From Syntrophorhabdus sp. (GTDB taxonomy: Bacteria > Desulfobacterota > BSN033 > UBA1163): DNA of 21,429 nt. Position 1 is the stretch's first letter, and every line of letters begins with the position of its first letter. Both the position numbers and the translations under genes were made by a program. Shown one piece after another: positions 5,657-11,988 of the stretch. The stretch spans positions 1-21,429 of the forward strand of contig DYHU01000027.1 of assembly GCA_020724025.1 (NCBI GenBank). The letters are read 5' to 3'. The notes below the pieces were generated by a model. The model saw only the letters and a program-made list of their open reading frames with translations, did no database searches and had not been told where the DNA came from.

Positions 5657-6379
5657 TTGAAAAAAATGCCAAGAAAACCGTGGAGCTTTTATCACAGGAT
5701 GAGGAAAAGCGGAATCTCTGACGCCGAAAAATTTCCCCCCGAGGCAAGGAGAATAGCCTCCGTTCGTTTGGGTATTCTGAAATTTTATCGTGGTGAGATC
5801 TCAAAAGGGGGAAGGCCCAAGAGGGAAGCGCAGGCAGATTTCATGTCGCTTTATAATGCCGGGCTGATTCTACCTGAAACATTTCCGAAACCGAAGGCCA
5901 TTTCCAGATCTACTCTTTACAACTGGGATAAACTGCACAGAGATTATGGTTTTTGGGGACTTATTCCAAAATACAGATGGAAGCCAAAACCAGGGGCCGC
6001 CGTTATCCCCATAAAGCTGCTTTCGCGAATTAAAGAAATGGTGCTACCTGGCCCTCCAAAGCGAAGAGCAAAATATGAGTTCTTACCCGAGATCAGACGG
6101 AAATGGAAAGGCCCTCCTTTCACTTGCCCCATTCATTTAAGCATCTTCTATTCTATGGCAGTTCCAAAAGGCACTTCGATGAGAAGAAGAATGAAAATGC
6201 TGAAAGGCCGGATCTGTCATACAGGCAAACCAAATCTGGAGAGTTTGAATGCTTTTTTGATCGATTGTTTGGAAGGGATCATTTTTAAGTCCCATTCACA
6301 GATTCAAAAATTTTACTCCGAGAAAAATTATGGATGGTGGCCGAAAACACGCATCGTCATACGGGCACTTTCGGAATGA
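5657..6379 (+). CDS. Transposase-type HTH fused to a RusA-like domain lacking catalytic acids
   Basis: A protein of about 240 residues. The N-terminal part (about 60-108) contains LYNAGLILPETF and ISRSTLYNW, the same winged-HTH pattern that the DDE transposase at 8487 has (LYNRGRLLPKTY, ISRATLYRW). The C-terminal ~100 residues follow the RusA Holliday-junction resolvase pattern: VLPGPPKRR, a strand HLSIFYSMAVP, then KPNLESLNAFLIDCLEG and SHSQIQKFYSEKNYG. RusA uses Asp residues in KPDxDN and in the DD before SQI; here these are Asn, Glu and Ser-His, so nuclease activity is doubtful. Starts possible are TTG 5627, TTG 5657 and ATG 6 nt... no distinct Shine-Dalgarno exists near ATG 5666; GAAGG at 5641 favours TTG 5657. 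It may bind the element's ends or junction DNA without cutting. Confidence 0.7.
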   Translation: MKKMPRKPWSFYHRMRKSGISDAEKFPPEARRIASVRLGILKFYRGEISKGGRPKREAQADFMSLYNAGLILPETFPKPKAISRSTLYNWDKLHRDYGFWGLIPKYRWKPKPGAAVIPIKLLSRIKEMVLPGPPKRRAKYEFLPEIRRKWKGPPFTCPIHLSIFYSMAVPKGTSMRRRMKMLKGRICHTGKPNLESLNAFLIDCLEGIIFKSHSQIQKFYSEKNYGWWPKTRIVIRALSE

Positions 6380-6391
6380 GCGGATAATTTG

Positions 6392-6694
6392 GTGTTGAAA
6401 GAGATCAGGGATGCCTACGGTGAGGCGCTTTCAGCCTACAATGAACTTTTCCCATTGTATCATTCGGGAAGAGTTGACCGAGGGGAAATACTACCAGAGG
6501 GTCTTAATATTGATCTCGGGGAAAAGGACAACATCAATGCGTTTCGCAAAAAAGCAACGGAGATGGCCTTTAAATTGAAAGAAGCCGCGGACAAATCTGG
6601 GAATGCCGTGACATGGCATCGCGGTGAGTCTTTAGAGGGATTAAATCAAAGCCTTAAAAAGAGGGTTTTAAAAGGTTTGGAATTTGGAATTTAA
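6392..6694 (+). CDS. Hypothetical early protein
   Basis: A protein of about 100 residues that I do not recognise. It is mainly helical (EIRDAYGEALSAYNELFPLY near the start, in parts, and FRKKATEMAFKLKEAADK later), rich in charged residues, with no signal peptide, membrane segment or Cys motif. The frame opens with TTG-GTG-TTG at 6389-6397, and none of them has a clear Shine-Dalgarno; GTG 6392 is chosen only because GTG is the commoner start. It lies 12 nt after the HTH-RusA gene and 17 nt before the excisionase-like gene, so it is part of the same transcription unit. Small helical proteins in this position in transposable phages are often of unknown function. Confidence 0.55.
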   Translation: MLKEIRDAYGEALSAYNELFPLYHSGRVDRGEILPEGLNIDLGEKDNINAFRKKATEMAFKLKEAADKSGNAVTWHRGESLEGLNQSLKKRVLKGLEFGI

Positions 6695-6711
6695 AGGCCC
6701 AGGAAAATTGG

Positions 6712-7236
6712 ATGGAAAAAAAGAAGGTTTGGTGTGAGGTCCTTGAGGCGGCGGTATGGTCTGACCGCTGTCTCTTTAAATTGTCCCAGATTATTGAAGG
6801 GAATAAGAGCTGCGAGTCCTGCATCCTTCGCGAGCTGGAAAAGATTAAGGGTTGTGGGAAAGAGGTGAAGTTGGGGAGGAAAAGAAGGTCGGAAATGAAG
6901 CGGGGGAGAAGACCGAGGCTAATTGTAGGCGTTCCAAAAGACACAAATGACATAAATGACATAAATGACATAAAAGATATAAATGAATCGGATGATATAA
7001 AGCAATCGCTTAATGTCCAGGACATAAGCAAACTCCTCGGCAAATCAAAAAGAAGAATCCAGGAGATGGCAAATTTGGGGAAAATCCCTGCTCGTAAAGC
7101 TGGGCCCCATTGGGCATTCGATAAAGCGGAAATTGACCGGTGGCTCTCAGAGAAAAAAGGCGGTGCTGGAATAGCCACGCAAGGAAAGGAAGACGATATC
7201 GAGGCACAAAAATCAACCATGAGTGGAACTCCCTAG
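6712..7236 (+). CDS. Cys-rich, excisionase/MerR-type HTH protein with Asn-Asp-Ile repeat linker
   Basis: A 174-residue protein in three parts. Residues 1-50 carry five cysteines (8, 20, 34, 37, 48), including CESC, which could bind a metal. Residues 77-97 are a repeat, (D-I/T-N) units encoded by a 9-bp DNA repeat, acting as a polar linker. Residues ~101-146 are an excisionase/HTH_17-type DNA-binding domain: LNVQDISKLLGKSKRRIQEM, then GKIPARKAG, HWAFDKAEIDRWL. Proteins with this domain bend DNA in excision or act as regulators. AGGAAA lies about 7 nt before the ATG. It is downstream of the HTH-RusA gene in the same unit. In a transposing phage, an architectural or regulatory role at the element's ends is plausible, but not shown. 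Confidence 0.72.
   Translation: MEKKKVWCEVLEAAVWSDRCLFKLSQIIEGNKSCESCILRELEKIKGCGKEVKLGRKRRSEMKRGRRPRLIVGVPKDTNDINDINDIKDINESDDIKQSLNVQDISKLLGKSKRRIQEMANLGKIPARKAGPHWAFDKAEIDRWLSEKKGGAGIATQGKEDDIEAQKSTMSGTP
6940..6984 (+). repeat. 9-bp in-frame tandem repeat
   Basis: Five units of gacataaat (two exact, three with single changes) at 6940-6984 encode the Asp-Ile-Asn linker of the excisionase-like protein. Unit length is a multiple of three, so copy-number change alters linker length without a frameshift. Confidence 0.9.
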
Positions 7237-7264
7237 GGAGAGAGAATATCATTGGAGAAAATGC

Positions 7265-7429
7265 TTGAATCAGAAAGAACCGCTCAAGAGGCAACGGGGC
7301 CAATTCAAATATAGGCTTAAGTTTCGACTTTCAGAGGCGGAGGCGAAGATGTTGAGAAAACAAGCGGAAAAGGCGGACCTTACGGTCTCCGCCTATATCC
7401 GGATGCTAATTCACAAATACGTCCCCTGA
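7265..7429 (+). CDS. Small ribbon-helix-helix DNA-binding protein
   Basis: A basic protein of 54 residues from TTG 7265 (68 if GTG 7223 is used). YRLKFRLSEAEAKML forms a short strand and first helix, and KADLTVSAYIRMLIHKYV the turn and second helix; this is the ribbon-helix-helix pattern seen in MobC-like accessory proteins and small repressors. GGAG at 7254-7257 is 7 nt before TTG 7265, while GTG 7223 lacks a Shine-Dalgarno and overlaps the upstream gene by 14 nt, so the shorter form is preferred. It would bind DNA as a dimer, perhaps at the directly repeated sites 20-45 nt downstream of its stop. It is the last gene before the leader region at 7449. Confidence 0.65.
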   Translation: MNQKEPLKRQRGQFKYRLKFRLSEAEAKMLRKQAEKADLTVSAYIRMLIHKYVP

Positions 7430-7448
7430 AGGGCAGGCTAATATTGCT

Positions 7449-7502
7449 AAAATTTTCCCTGTAAAATTTTCCCTTGACATTCCTGCCGATTTATGATTTA
7501 TT
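7449..7502 (+). promoter_or_regulatory. Promoter with 12-bp direct repeats
   Basis: AAAATTTTCCCT occurs at 7449-7460 and again at 7463-7474, a 14-bp spacing. The second copy ends on the first T of TTGACA (7474-7479). A weak -10, TTTATT at 7497-7502, is 17 nt further; ATTTAT at 7496 is the alternative. The repeats are well placed for a regulator acting at the -35. Confidence 0.5.
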
Positions 7503-7508
7503 GAAATC

Positions 7509-7631
7509 GTCTGCGAGGTAAAAATGCTTTTCGTTTATTTAGACCACAAAACCGCCGTCTTGATCTTAGGGGAGGAAACCTGCCTAAAGCATTTTTCCTC
7601 GCAGACACCTTGAGGTTAAGGCGGCTTTTTT
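7509..7631 (+). ncRNA. Structured leader with two overlapping stems and a terminator-like end
   Basis: Stem 1: 7509-7530 pairs with 7586-7606, 21 bp with one bulged T. Stem 2: 7554-7568 pairs with 7611-7625, 15 bp of which four are G-U, and is followed by six T (7626-7631). The left arm of stem 2 lies in the loop of stem 1 and its right arm lies beyond stem 1, so the stems either exclude each other or form a pseudoknot. A small hairpin (TTAGG/CCTAA, 7566-7570/7583-7587) overlaps both. The ribosome-binding site of the next gene is at 7643. This looks like an attenuator or a small RNA; a transposon-end role for the inverted repeat is the alternative. Confidence 0.55.
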
Positions 7632-7657
7632 ATTTCCCAATGAAAGGAGGTGGATAA

Positions 7658-7977
7658 GTGTTTTCGGAAGAGGGCATCAAAAAGGCAGTTGAGATGATGC
7701 TTATTGAACATCGTTTTGAATTCCCTATGAGTTTTGTTCTGGTCGGTATAAATGGGACTTTTCTTACAGGGAGGTTTGAATTTTCATTTATCGGCAAAAA
7801 ATTCAAAACCACCATAATAAACGGAAAGGCAAATCGACTGAGATTTCCATCAATGCAATGTTTGTTGACGCGAAAGGAAAAGTAGCTCATGTTGCATTTT
7901 TAAGAACAGGCAAGAGTGAAGTAACGCCCTTGACAGAACTACCTGTTCTTAAAAACGAAATAAAGTGGGATGCGTGA
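7658..7977 (+). pseudogene. Frameshifted hypothetical gene
   Basis: From GTG 7658, with AAAGGAGG 7 nt upstream, the frame encodes 75 residues and stops at 7885. Near 7828 the -1 frame opens and runs to a stop at 7977, giving GKSTEISINAMFVDAKGKVAH and onwards (shown here in part) with good codon use and ending just over the start of the next gene. Reading across a lost base around 7826-7830 gives one ~106-residue protein: a strand-rich domain (FPMSFVLVGINGTFLTG, FEFSFIGKKFKTTI, then SINAMFVDAKGKVAH). No slippery heptamer is evident, so a single-base deletion, real or from sequencing, is more likely than programmed frameshifting. Function unknown. Confidence 0.55.
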
Positions 7978-8012
7978 AAAACTCAAATTCTAAAAAAGAG
8001 AGGGGGATCGTT

Positions 8013-8480
8013 ATGGAACGAGACAAAAGTGAAGAGATCATCGCTTATCGTATCGGAGAAGGTTTGTTTTGCAAGGATTGTTATGAGGAGGCAGCAAGGA
8101 CTTTAAAGGCAGTTCAGAATCCTGAGGATCCTCAGGTCATGATTCCCGGGAAGCCCATCAAAGCAGGGGACGTAGAGATTTTTATTTGTAAGCAGTGTAA
8201 GACCCTAAAAGGAATCAATGAACCCTCTGAAAAACAAGTCGAAATCCCCAGAAAAAAAGACTTAAGTGGGCTTAGGGATATGGTTGAAGATTGTGCCTTT
8301 AAAGTCTCATTCTTGGAAGATTTTTTTTGTCATAGCATACCCGACGATGAATTCCTTTCTAAAAGTGGAATCTCAGGATTGAATATTTTGTTGAGAGAAC
8401 TTAGGGAAAATCTGTCCTTTGTTGTTGACGAAATTTGTCTAAGGCAGCAGAAGGGTCTGGTCATTGAGAAAAGGATATAG
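8013..8480 (+). CDS. Hypothetical protein with paired CxxC motifs
   Basis: A 155-residue protein. CKDC (FCKDCYEEA) and CKQC (FICKQCKTLKG), about 50 residues apart, could form one zinc-ribbon-like metal site. The C-terminal half is helical (LRDMVEDCAFKVSFLEDFF, then LNILLRELRENLSFVVDEI, each in part) and resembles an oligomerising segment. The frame is open from GTG 7965, but GAGAGGGGG lies 7 nt before the ATG at 8013, which is preferred and removes the overlap with the frameshifted gene. It ends 6 nt before the transposase start, so the two are very likely co-translated. Its position suggests an accessory to transposition or its regulation, but I do not recognise the family. Confidence 0.65.
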   Translation: MERDKSEEIIAYRIGEGLFCKDCYEEAARTLKAVQNPEDPQVMIPGKPIKAGDVEIFICKQCKTLKGINEPSEKQVEIPRKKDLSGLRDMVEDCAFKVSFLEDFFCHSIPDDEFLSKSGISGLNILLRELRENLSFVVDEICLRQQKGLVIEKRI

Positions 8481-8486
8481 ATTCCA

Positions 8487-10511
8487 ATGTCGATCGACAA
8501 AAGCGGGGCGGCCCCCCAAATAGACCATTACAGGGTCCATCCAGGCGAGCCAGGCCGGAATATCGTAACCGAGTTTAAAGACGGGTATCCCGTTATAGAA
8601 AGGACTCCACCGGCCCTGGCCTCCCCATCTGCTTCATCGATCCCGTCCCTCCTCGAGGAACAGGCCGAGGGGGCCGTCCCTTTATTAAACAACGAAATCG
8701 CCAGTTTCCGGTTTTTGCTCGTTGACCTCCTGAATCGAGAGGAGGCAAAAAAAGACAAACCGAAAGGTCAGGTCATAAGTAGCCTACTTGAACTATACAA
8801 CAGAGGGAGGTTGCTGCCAAAGACTTATGACAAACTCGGCCCCATTTCCCGCGCAACCCTCTATCGATGGCAGAAATCTTTTAATTCGGGAGGCATGGGA
8901 GAACTTGCACCGCAAACAGGTCGAAAAGGGGGTTCAAAGATAACCGATCATGAAAAGAACACTCTCCTTGCTTTTCTTCTCCATCAAAATCGCCTCAAGA
9001 AGTCTTATGCCATCGCTCTTACAAAAGAAATCCTTAAACGGAAAGGCATTGAATCTCCATCCGGGGAAAGAACGCTAAGAAATTTCGCCGATCAATTTGA
9101 AAAAGGGCATTACGATCTCTGGATTCTGATGCGTGAGGGGGAGAAGGCACTCAACGACAAGGTGTTGCCCTATGCCGAGCGAGACTGGAGGCTCTTTGAG
9201 GTAGGCGAGGGCCTGGTCGCTGATGGGCACCGGCTAAACTTCCGGGTCATCAATCCATATACGGGCAAGCCTTGCCGGGCTGTACTCGTGTTATTTTGGG
9301 ATTGGCGAAGCTCCTATCCTCTGGGTTGGGAGATCATGCTTGAGGAGAACATTCAGTGTGTAGCCTCAGCCCTCCGGAATGCAATCCTCACCCTGGGCAA
9401 GATTCCGAAACGTGTTTATCTCGACAATAGTAAGGCGTTCAGGGCAAAAGTTTTCACCGAAGACATTTCGTTTGAAGATGACAAATTGCCTGGTATGTTC
9501 GGCAACCTTGACATCGTGTCTCATTTTACTCAGCCTTATAACGCGCAGTCAAAACCCATCGAGAGAATCTTTGGCATTTTAAACGATCAGCTCGAGCGAT
9601 TGATCCCATCTTATACGGGTGCTTCCATTGACGATAAGCCGCCGTGGACAAAGCGAAACGAAAAATTTGCTCGTACTTTACATGACCCCTGGGTGCCGAC
9701 CATCCAGGAGGCCAATGGTCTTATCTCATTCTGGCGCGACCGTTATGTCGAAACGCCAACGAGAGCCCGGGACAATCTCAGGCCCATAGATATTTTTAAC
9801 GAAGGAAAAGGCCCGGGCGTGGATCCTCTTCGGTTAACTTATTTGATGATGGACAGGAAAATTAAAACAGTCCATCGAAACGGCGTCACCTGGCTCGGAT
9901 GGCACTGGTATAATGAGGTTCTTTATGGCCTCAAGGATAAGGTTGTAATTCGATATTCGTATTCAGACCTATCGCAAATTTACATTTTTTACAAAAATGA
10001 ATTCCTTTGCACGGCCAAGCCTATCGAGCCGGTCCATCCGATGGCCTCCGAGTCCGAGAATCCCAAGGATATGGAAGCAGTGAGAGAAGCGATCCGTCTC
10101 AAGAAAAAAGTGAAGAACACAACCAAAAAGCTTTGTGTCCTTCTTGGATCGAAAACAGCCGATCAAATCGATTGGGACCGGACAAGGAATCAAGACATTA
10201 AGGAAACGATCCAGGCAATCGAGGCGGAGAAAAACCCTGAGACAAAAATTTCGCCCTTTGTAGAAGGCGTCAATTACAGCAATGAAGTCGAATGGAAACA
10301 AGATGAATCAGAAGAGCGGCCGAAATATAAGCCTCCCAAAGATTGGGGCGATTTTAAAGGCGATTTTTGGGAAAAATACGATTATCACAAGGCCCAGGAT
10401 CCCGCCACACTGAAACAGGAAGACCACGAATTTATCGAGTGGTACGAAGGCACGCCTGAATACAGGTCTTGTTACGAAGTAAAACCGGGGCCAATCCTTT
10501 CGGGAGGATAA
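8487..10511 (+). CDS. Mu-type DDE transposase (MuA-like)
   Basis: A 674-residue transposase. An N-terminal low-complexity region is followed by an HTH (about 96-146: LYNRGRLLPKTY, ISRATLYRW), a second helical DNA-binding part (about 150-205), and an RNase H-fold catalytic core. The catalytic acids appear to be Asp246 (LVADGHRLNF), Asp313 (VYLDNSKAF) and Glu359 (SKPIERIFG), in a DDE order with 66 and 45 intervening residues. The beta-barrel Mu C-terminal part follows (GVTWLGWHWYNEVLYGL, 466-482), then a charged tail ending in a Tyr- and Trp-rich stretch. It would bind the element ends and perform strand transfer with the ATPase encoded 3 nt downstream. All three acids and full length suggest it is functional. 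Tn7 TnsB, Tn552 and TniA are relatives; the HTH order and C-terminal barrel favour the Mu group. Confidence 0.9.
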   Translation: MSIDKSGAAPQIDHYRVHPGEPGRNIVTEFKDGYPVIERTPPALASPSASSIPSLLEEQAEGAVPLLNNEIASFRFLLVDLLNREEAKKDKPKGQVISSLLELYNRGRLLPKTYDKLGPISRATLYRWQKSFNSGGMGELAPQTGRKGGSKITDHEKNTLLAFLLHQNRLKKSYAIALTKEILKRKGIESPSGERTLRNFADQFEKGHYDLWILMREGEKALNDKVLPYAERDWRLFEVGEGLVADGHRLNFRVINPYTGKPCRAVLVLFWDWRSSYPLGWEIMLEENIQCVASALRNAILTLGKIPKRVYLDNSKAFRAKVFTEDISFEDDKLPGMFGNLDIVSHFTQPYNAQSKPIERIFGILNDQLERLIPSYTGASIDDKPPWTKRNEKFARTLHDPWVPTIQEANGLISFWRDRYVETPTRARDNLRPIDIFNEGKGPGVDPLRLTYLMMDRKIKTVHRNGVTWLGWHWYNEVLYGLKDKVVIRYSYSDLSQIYIFYKNEFLCTAKPIEPVHPMASESENPKDMEAVREAIRLKKKVKNTTKKLCVLLGSKTADQIDWDRTRNQDIKETIQAIEAEKNPETKISPFVEGVNYSNEVEWKQDESEERPKYKPPKDWGDFKGDFWEKYDYHKAQDPATLKQEDHEFIEWYEGTPEYRSCYEVKPGPILSGG

Positions 10512-10514
10512 GCG

Positions 10515-11192
10515 ATGCAGGATAAATTTGTTGAGATTAAAAATGCCAAGAGATTCAGGGCGGCGGTTGCTCGTATTCATCATCATAACCTTAAAGGCGT
10601 GGAACGAATGGCTTTGATCTACGGCGATCCGGGCCTTGGAAAAACTGAGACCGCCATTCAGTATGCCGCTGGTAACGGGGCATTATTCATCAGAATGCGG
10701 AAATTAATGAATGCTCGCTGGCTCTTGAGGGATCTGGTTAAGGAGTTAGGCGATTATCCGATGAGATATACCGAGGGACTTTTTAATCAGGTTATTGATC
10801 TTCTCGAACGGAAAAAGAAAACCCTTATCCTTGACGAAGTTGATTACTTCACGAGTGATTCTAAGGTTACGGAAACGCTTCGAGACATCCACGACATTAC
10901 GGGGACACCGATGATATTTATTGGAATGTCTCAGGCCGACAAACGTCTCAAACGCTATCCCCACCTGTATGATCGGTTCGTCGAGATTGTCAAATTTCAG
11001 CCGCTTGATCGAGAAGACATTGAGCTGATGATCAAGGAGCTTTCCAATATAAATTTTGACAGAGATGCCATCGACAAGATCGTTGAACTAAGCGAAGGGA
11101 AAATCCGGCGGGTTTTGGGGCTCATTCATCGAATGGAATATGTCGCTCAGAACAACAGGCTCAAATCGATCTCGGCGAAGGAAATTAGATGA
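10515..11192 (+). CDS. AAA+ ATPase, MuB-like transposition regulator
   Basis: A 225-residue AAA+ ATPase. Walker A is GDPGLGKT (37-44), Walker B is TLILDE (103-108), and FIGMSQADKRLKRYPHLYDRF contains the sensor-1 and downstream arginine region (FIGMS, then RLKRYPHLYDRF). In Mu, B binds target DNA as filaments, activates the transposase and enforces target choice. This one is shorter than MuB (about 310 residues) and has no N-terminal HTH; the first helix runs straight into the P-loop domain. A HTH of MuB type is found instead at 5314. GGGAGG is 7 nt before the ATG, and the gene starts 3 nt after the transposase. It overlaps the next gene by 4 nt (ATGA). Confidence 0.88.
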   Translation: MQDKFVEIKNAKRFRAAVARIHHHNLKGVERMALIYGDPGLGKTETAIQYAAGNGALFIRMRKLMNARWLLRDLVKELGDYPMRYTEGLFNQVIDLLERKKKTLILDEVDYFTSDSKVTETLRDIHDITGTPMIFIGMSQADKRLKRYPHLYDRFVEIVKFQPLDREDIELMIKELSNINFDRDAIDKIVELSEGKIRRVLGLIHRMEYVAQNNRLKSISAKEIR

Positions 11193-11767
11193 ACAAAGTT
11201 AGAGTCATTGGTTCGACTATTCTTGGCTATAACGGGTTTTTCCCAATTGATAGATTGGTAAGAGACACAAAAATTGATGTTTCTTATTGCACTAATACTC
11301 TTTTTAAATTTTCCAAAGAGGGATTGGTGAAAAAGATATCAAAAGTAAGGAAGGAACACCTGCGGGGGGATCGTCCGGGGTTCGTCATAATTTATTTAGT
11401 TGTTGACCGTAAAGGGCTTACTGCCAGGATAGCTCCAAAGCTTAGAAAGGGGCCGGTTCAAGACCGGGCCTGGTCAGTGATCCGGAATAAGTTTAAGGTC
11501 TCCGGGGCTTTTAATCTTCACGATGTTGTGAGGTTAGGGGGAATAGATAAGGGCACGGCCAGGTGGTACCTGAAAATACTCCACAGGGCGGGCATTATCG
11601 CTCGGTCATATAGAACAAGCCGGGGATTTGAATGGAGGTTGACCGGCAAATATTCCGGCCCCTCCAGGCCATATCTGGAGTATGAGAAATTGAGGAAAAA
11701 GGCGGGGGAGAGATCGTCAAAACCAGCCCCTTTTAAGTCGCAAAAGGGCTGTAAAAATAGGTTGTAA
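11189..11767 (+). CDS. Winged-helix protein, third gene of the transposition operon
   Basis: A 192-residue basic protein that looks like two winged-helix domains in tandem. The first is about 5-75 (FPIDRLVRDTKIDVSYCTNTLF, in part, then a KEGLVKKISK wing), and the second about 95-155 (FNLHDVVRLGGIDKGTARWYL, in part, then AGIIARSYRT and FEWRLTGKY). The Lys/Arg-rich tail (KLRKKAGERSSKPAPFKSQKG) is probably flexible. Its start overlaps the ATPase stop by 4 nt, so the three products are made together, as expected for partners in one complex. It is not related by sequence to TniQ or TnsD that I can see, and Mu has no obvious equivalent in this position. I infer a DNA-binding accessory, perhaps for target or end recognition. 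Confidence 0.72.
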   Translation: MNKVRVIGSTILGYNGFFPIDRLVRDTKIDVSYCTNTLFKFSKEGLVKKISKVRKEHLRGDRPGFVIIYLVVDRKGLTARIAPKLRKGPVQDRAWSVIRNKFKVSGAFNLHDVVRLGGIDKGTARWYLKILHRAGIIARSYRTSRGFEWRLTGKYSGPSRPYLEYEKLRKKAGERSSKPAPFKSQKGCKNRL

Positions 11768-11802
11768 TTTAAGGCCAAAAAGTTTTCACAAGCATTCCCA
11801 AA

Positions 11803-11827
11803 AGTGACAAAAAGTCACTATGGGTTT
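11803..11827 (+). terminator. Short hairpin and T-run after the transposition operon
   Basis: AGTGAC (11803-11808), a loop of five A, and GTCACT (11814-11819), followed by ATGGG-like spacing and six T. It is a weak terminator 36 nt after the operon; the palindrome could also be part of the element's end. Confidence 0.45.
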
Positions 11828-11855
11828 TTTGTTGTCTTTTGACGGACCCATCCAG

Positions 11856-11891
11856 AAAAATCTCATCCATTTTTCAAAAAATCTCATCCAT
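11856..11891 (+). repeat. Two directly repeated 15-bp motifs, candidate transposase end sites
   Basis: AAAAATCTCATCCAT occurs at 11856-11870 and 11877-11891, a 21-bp period, i.e. two helical turns. Mu-type ends contain directly or inversely repeated ~22-bp transposase sites. A matching set at the far side of the element was looked for and not found. Confidence 0.5.
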
Positions 11892-11927
11892 CGTTTCAAA
11901 CTATACCCCTGCTGTTCTCAAAACTCA

Positions 11928-11956
11928 TTGACAAGAGTTGGACTCTCTGTTATTGG
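11928..11956 (+). promoter_or_regulatory. Possible promoter of the PurF-like gene
   Basis: TTGACA (11928-11933), then 17 nt, then TATTGG (11951-11956). The -35 is perfect and the -10 poor. The gene starts 33 nt later, with GGAAGAG before its ATG. Confidence 0.4.
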
Positions 11957-11988
11957 GTTAATGGAAAACCGAACCCATCGGAAGAGAT

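Larger units (their letters stand above)
1859..11891 (+). mobile_element. Reduced Mu-like transposable prophage or composite remnant
   Basis: All genes here read on the plus strand. A small block of virion genes (2814-5276), mostly truncated, precedes a block of early genes and an intact-looking transposase/ATPase pair (8487-11192). The outer limits are not proven: no matched terminal repeat or target duplication was found, so 1859 and 11891 are only the first and last phage-like features. In Mu itself the repressor, A and B genes come first and the head and tail genes follow; here the transposition genes are at the other side, so rearrangement, or two abutting elements, is possible. Confidence 0.6.

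Noticed and set aside
6940..6984. Short CRISPR array
   Set aside because: The units are contiguous, 9 bp, in frame in a coding region, and there are no spacers or cas genes.
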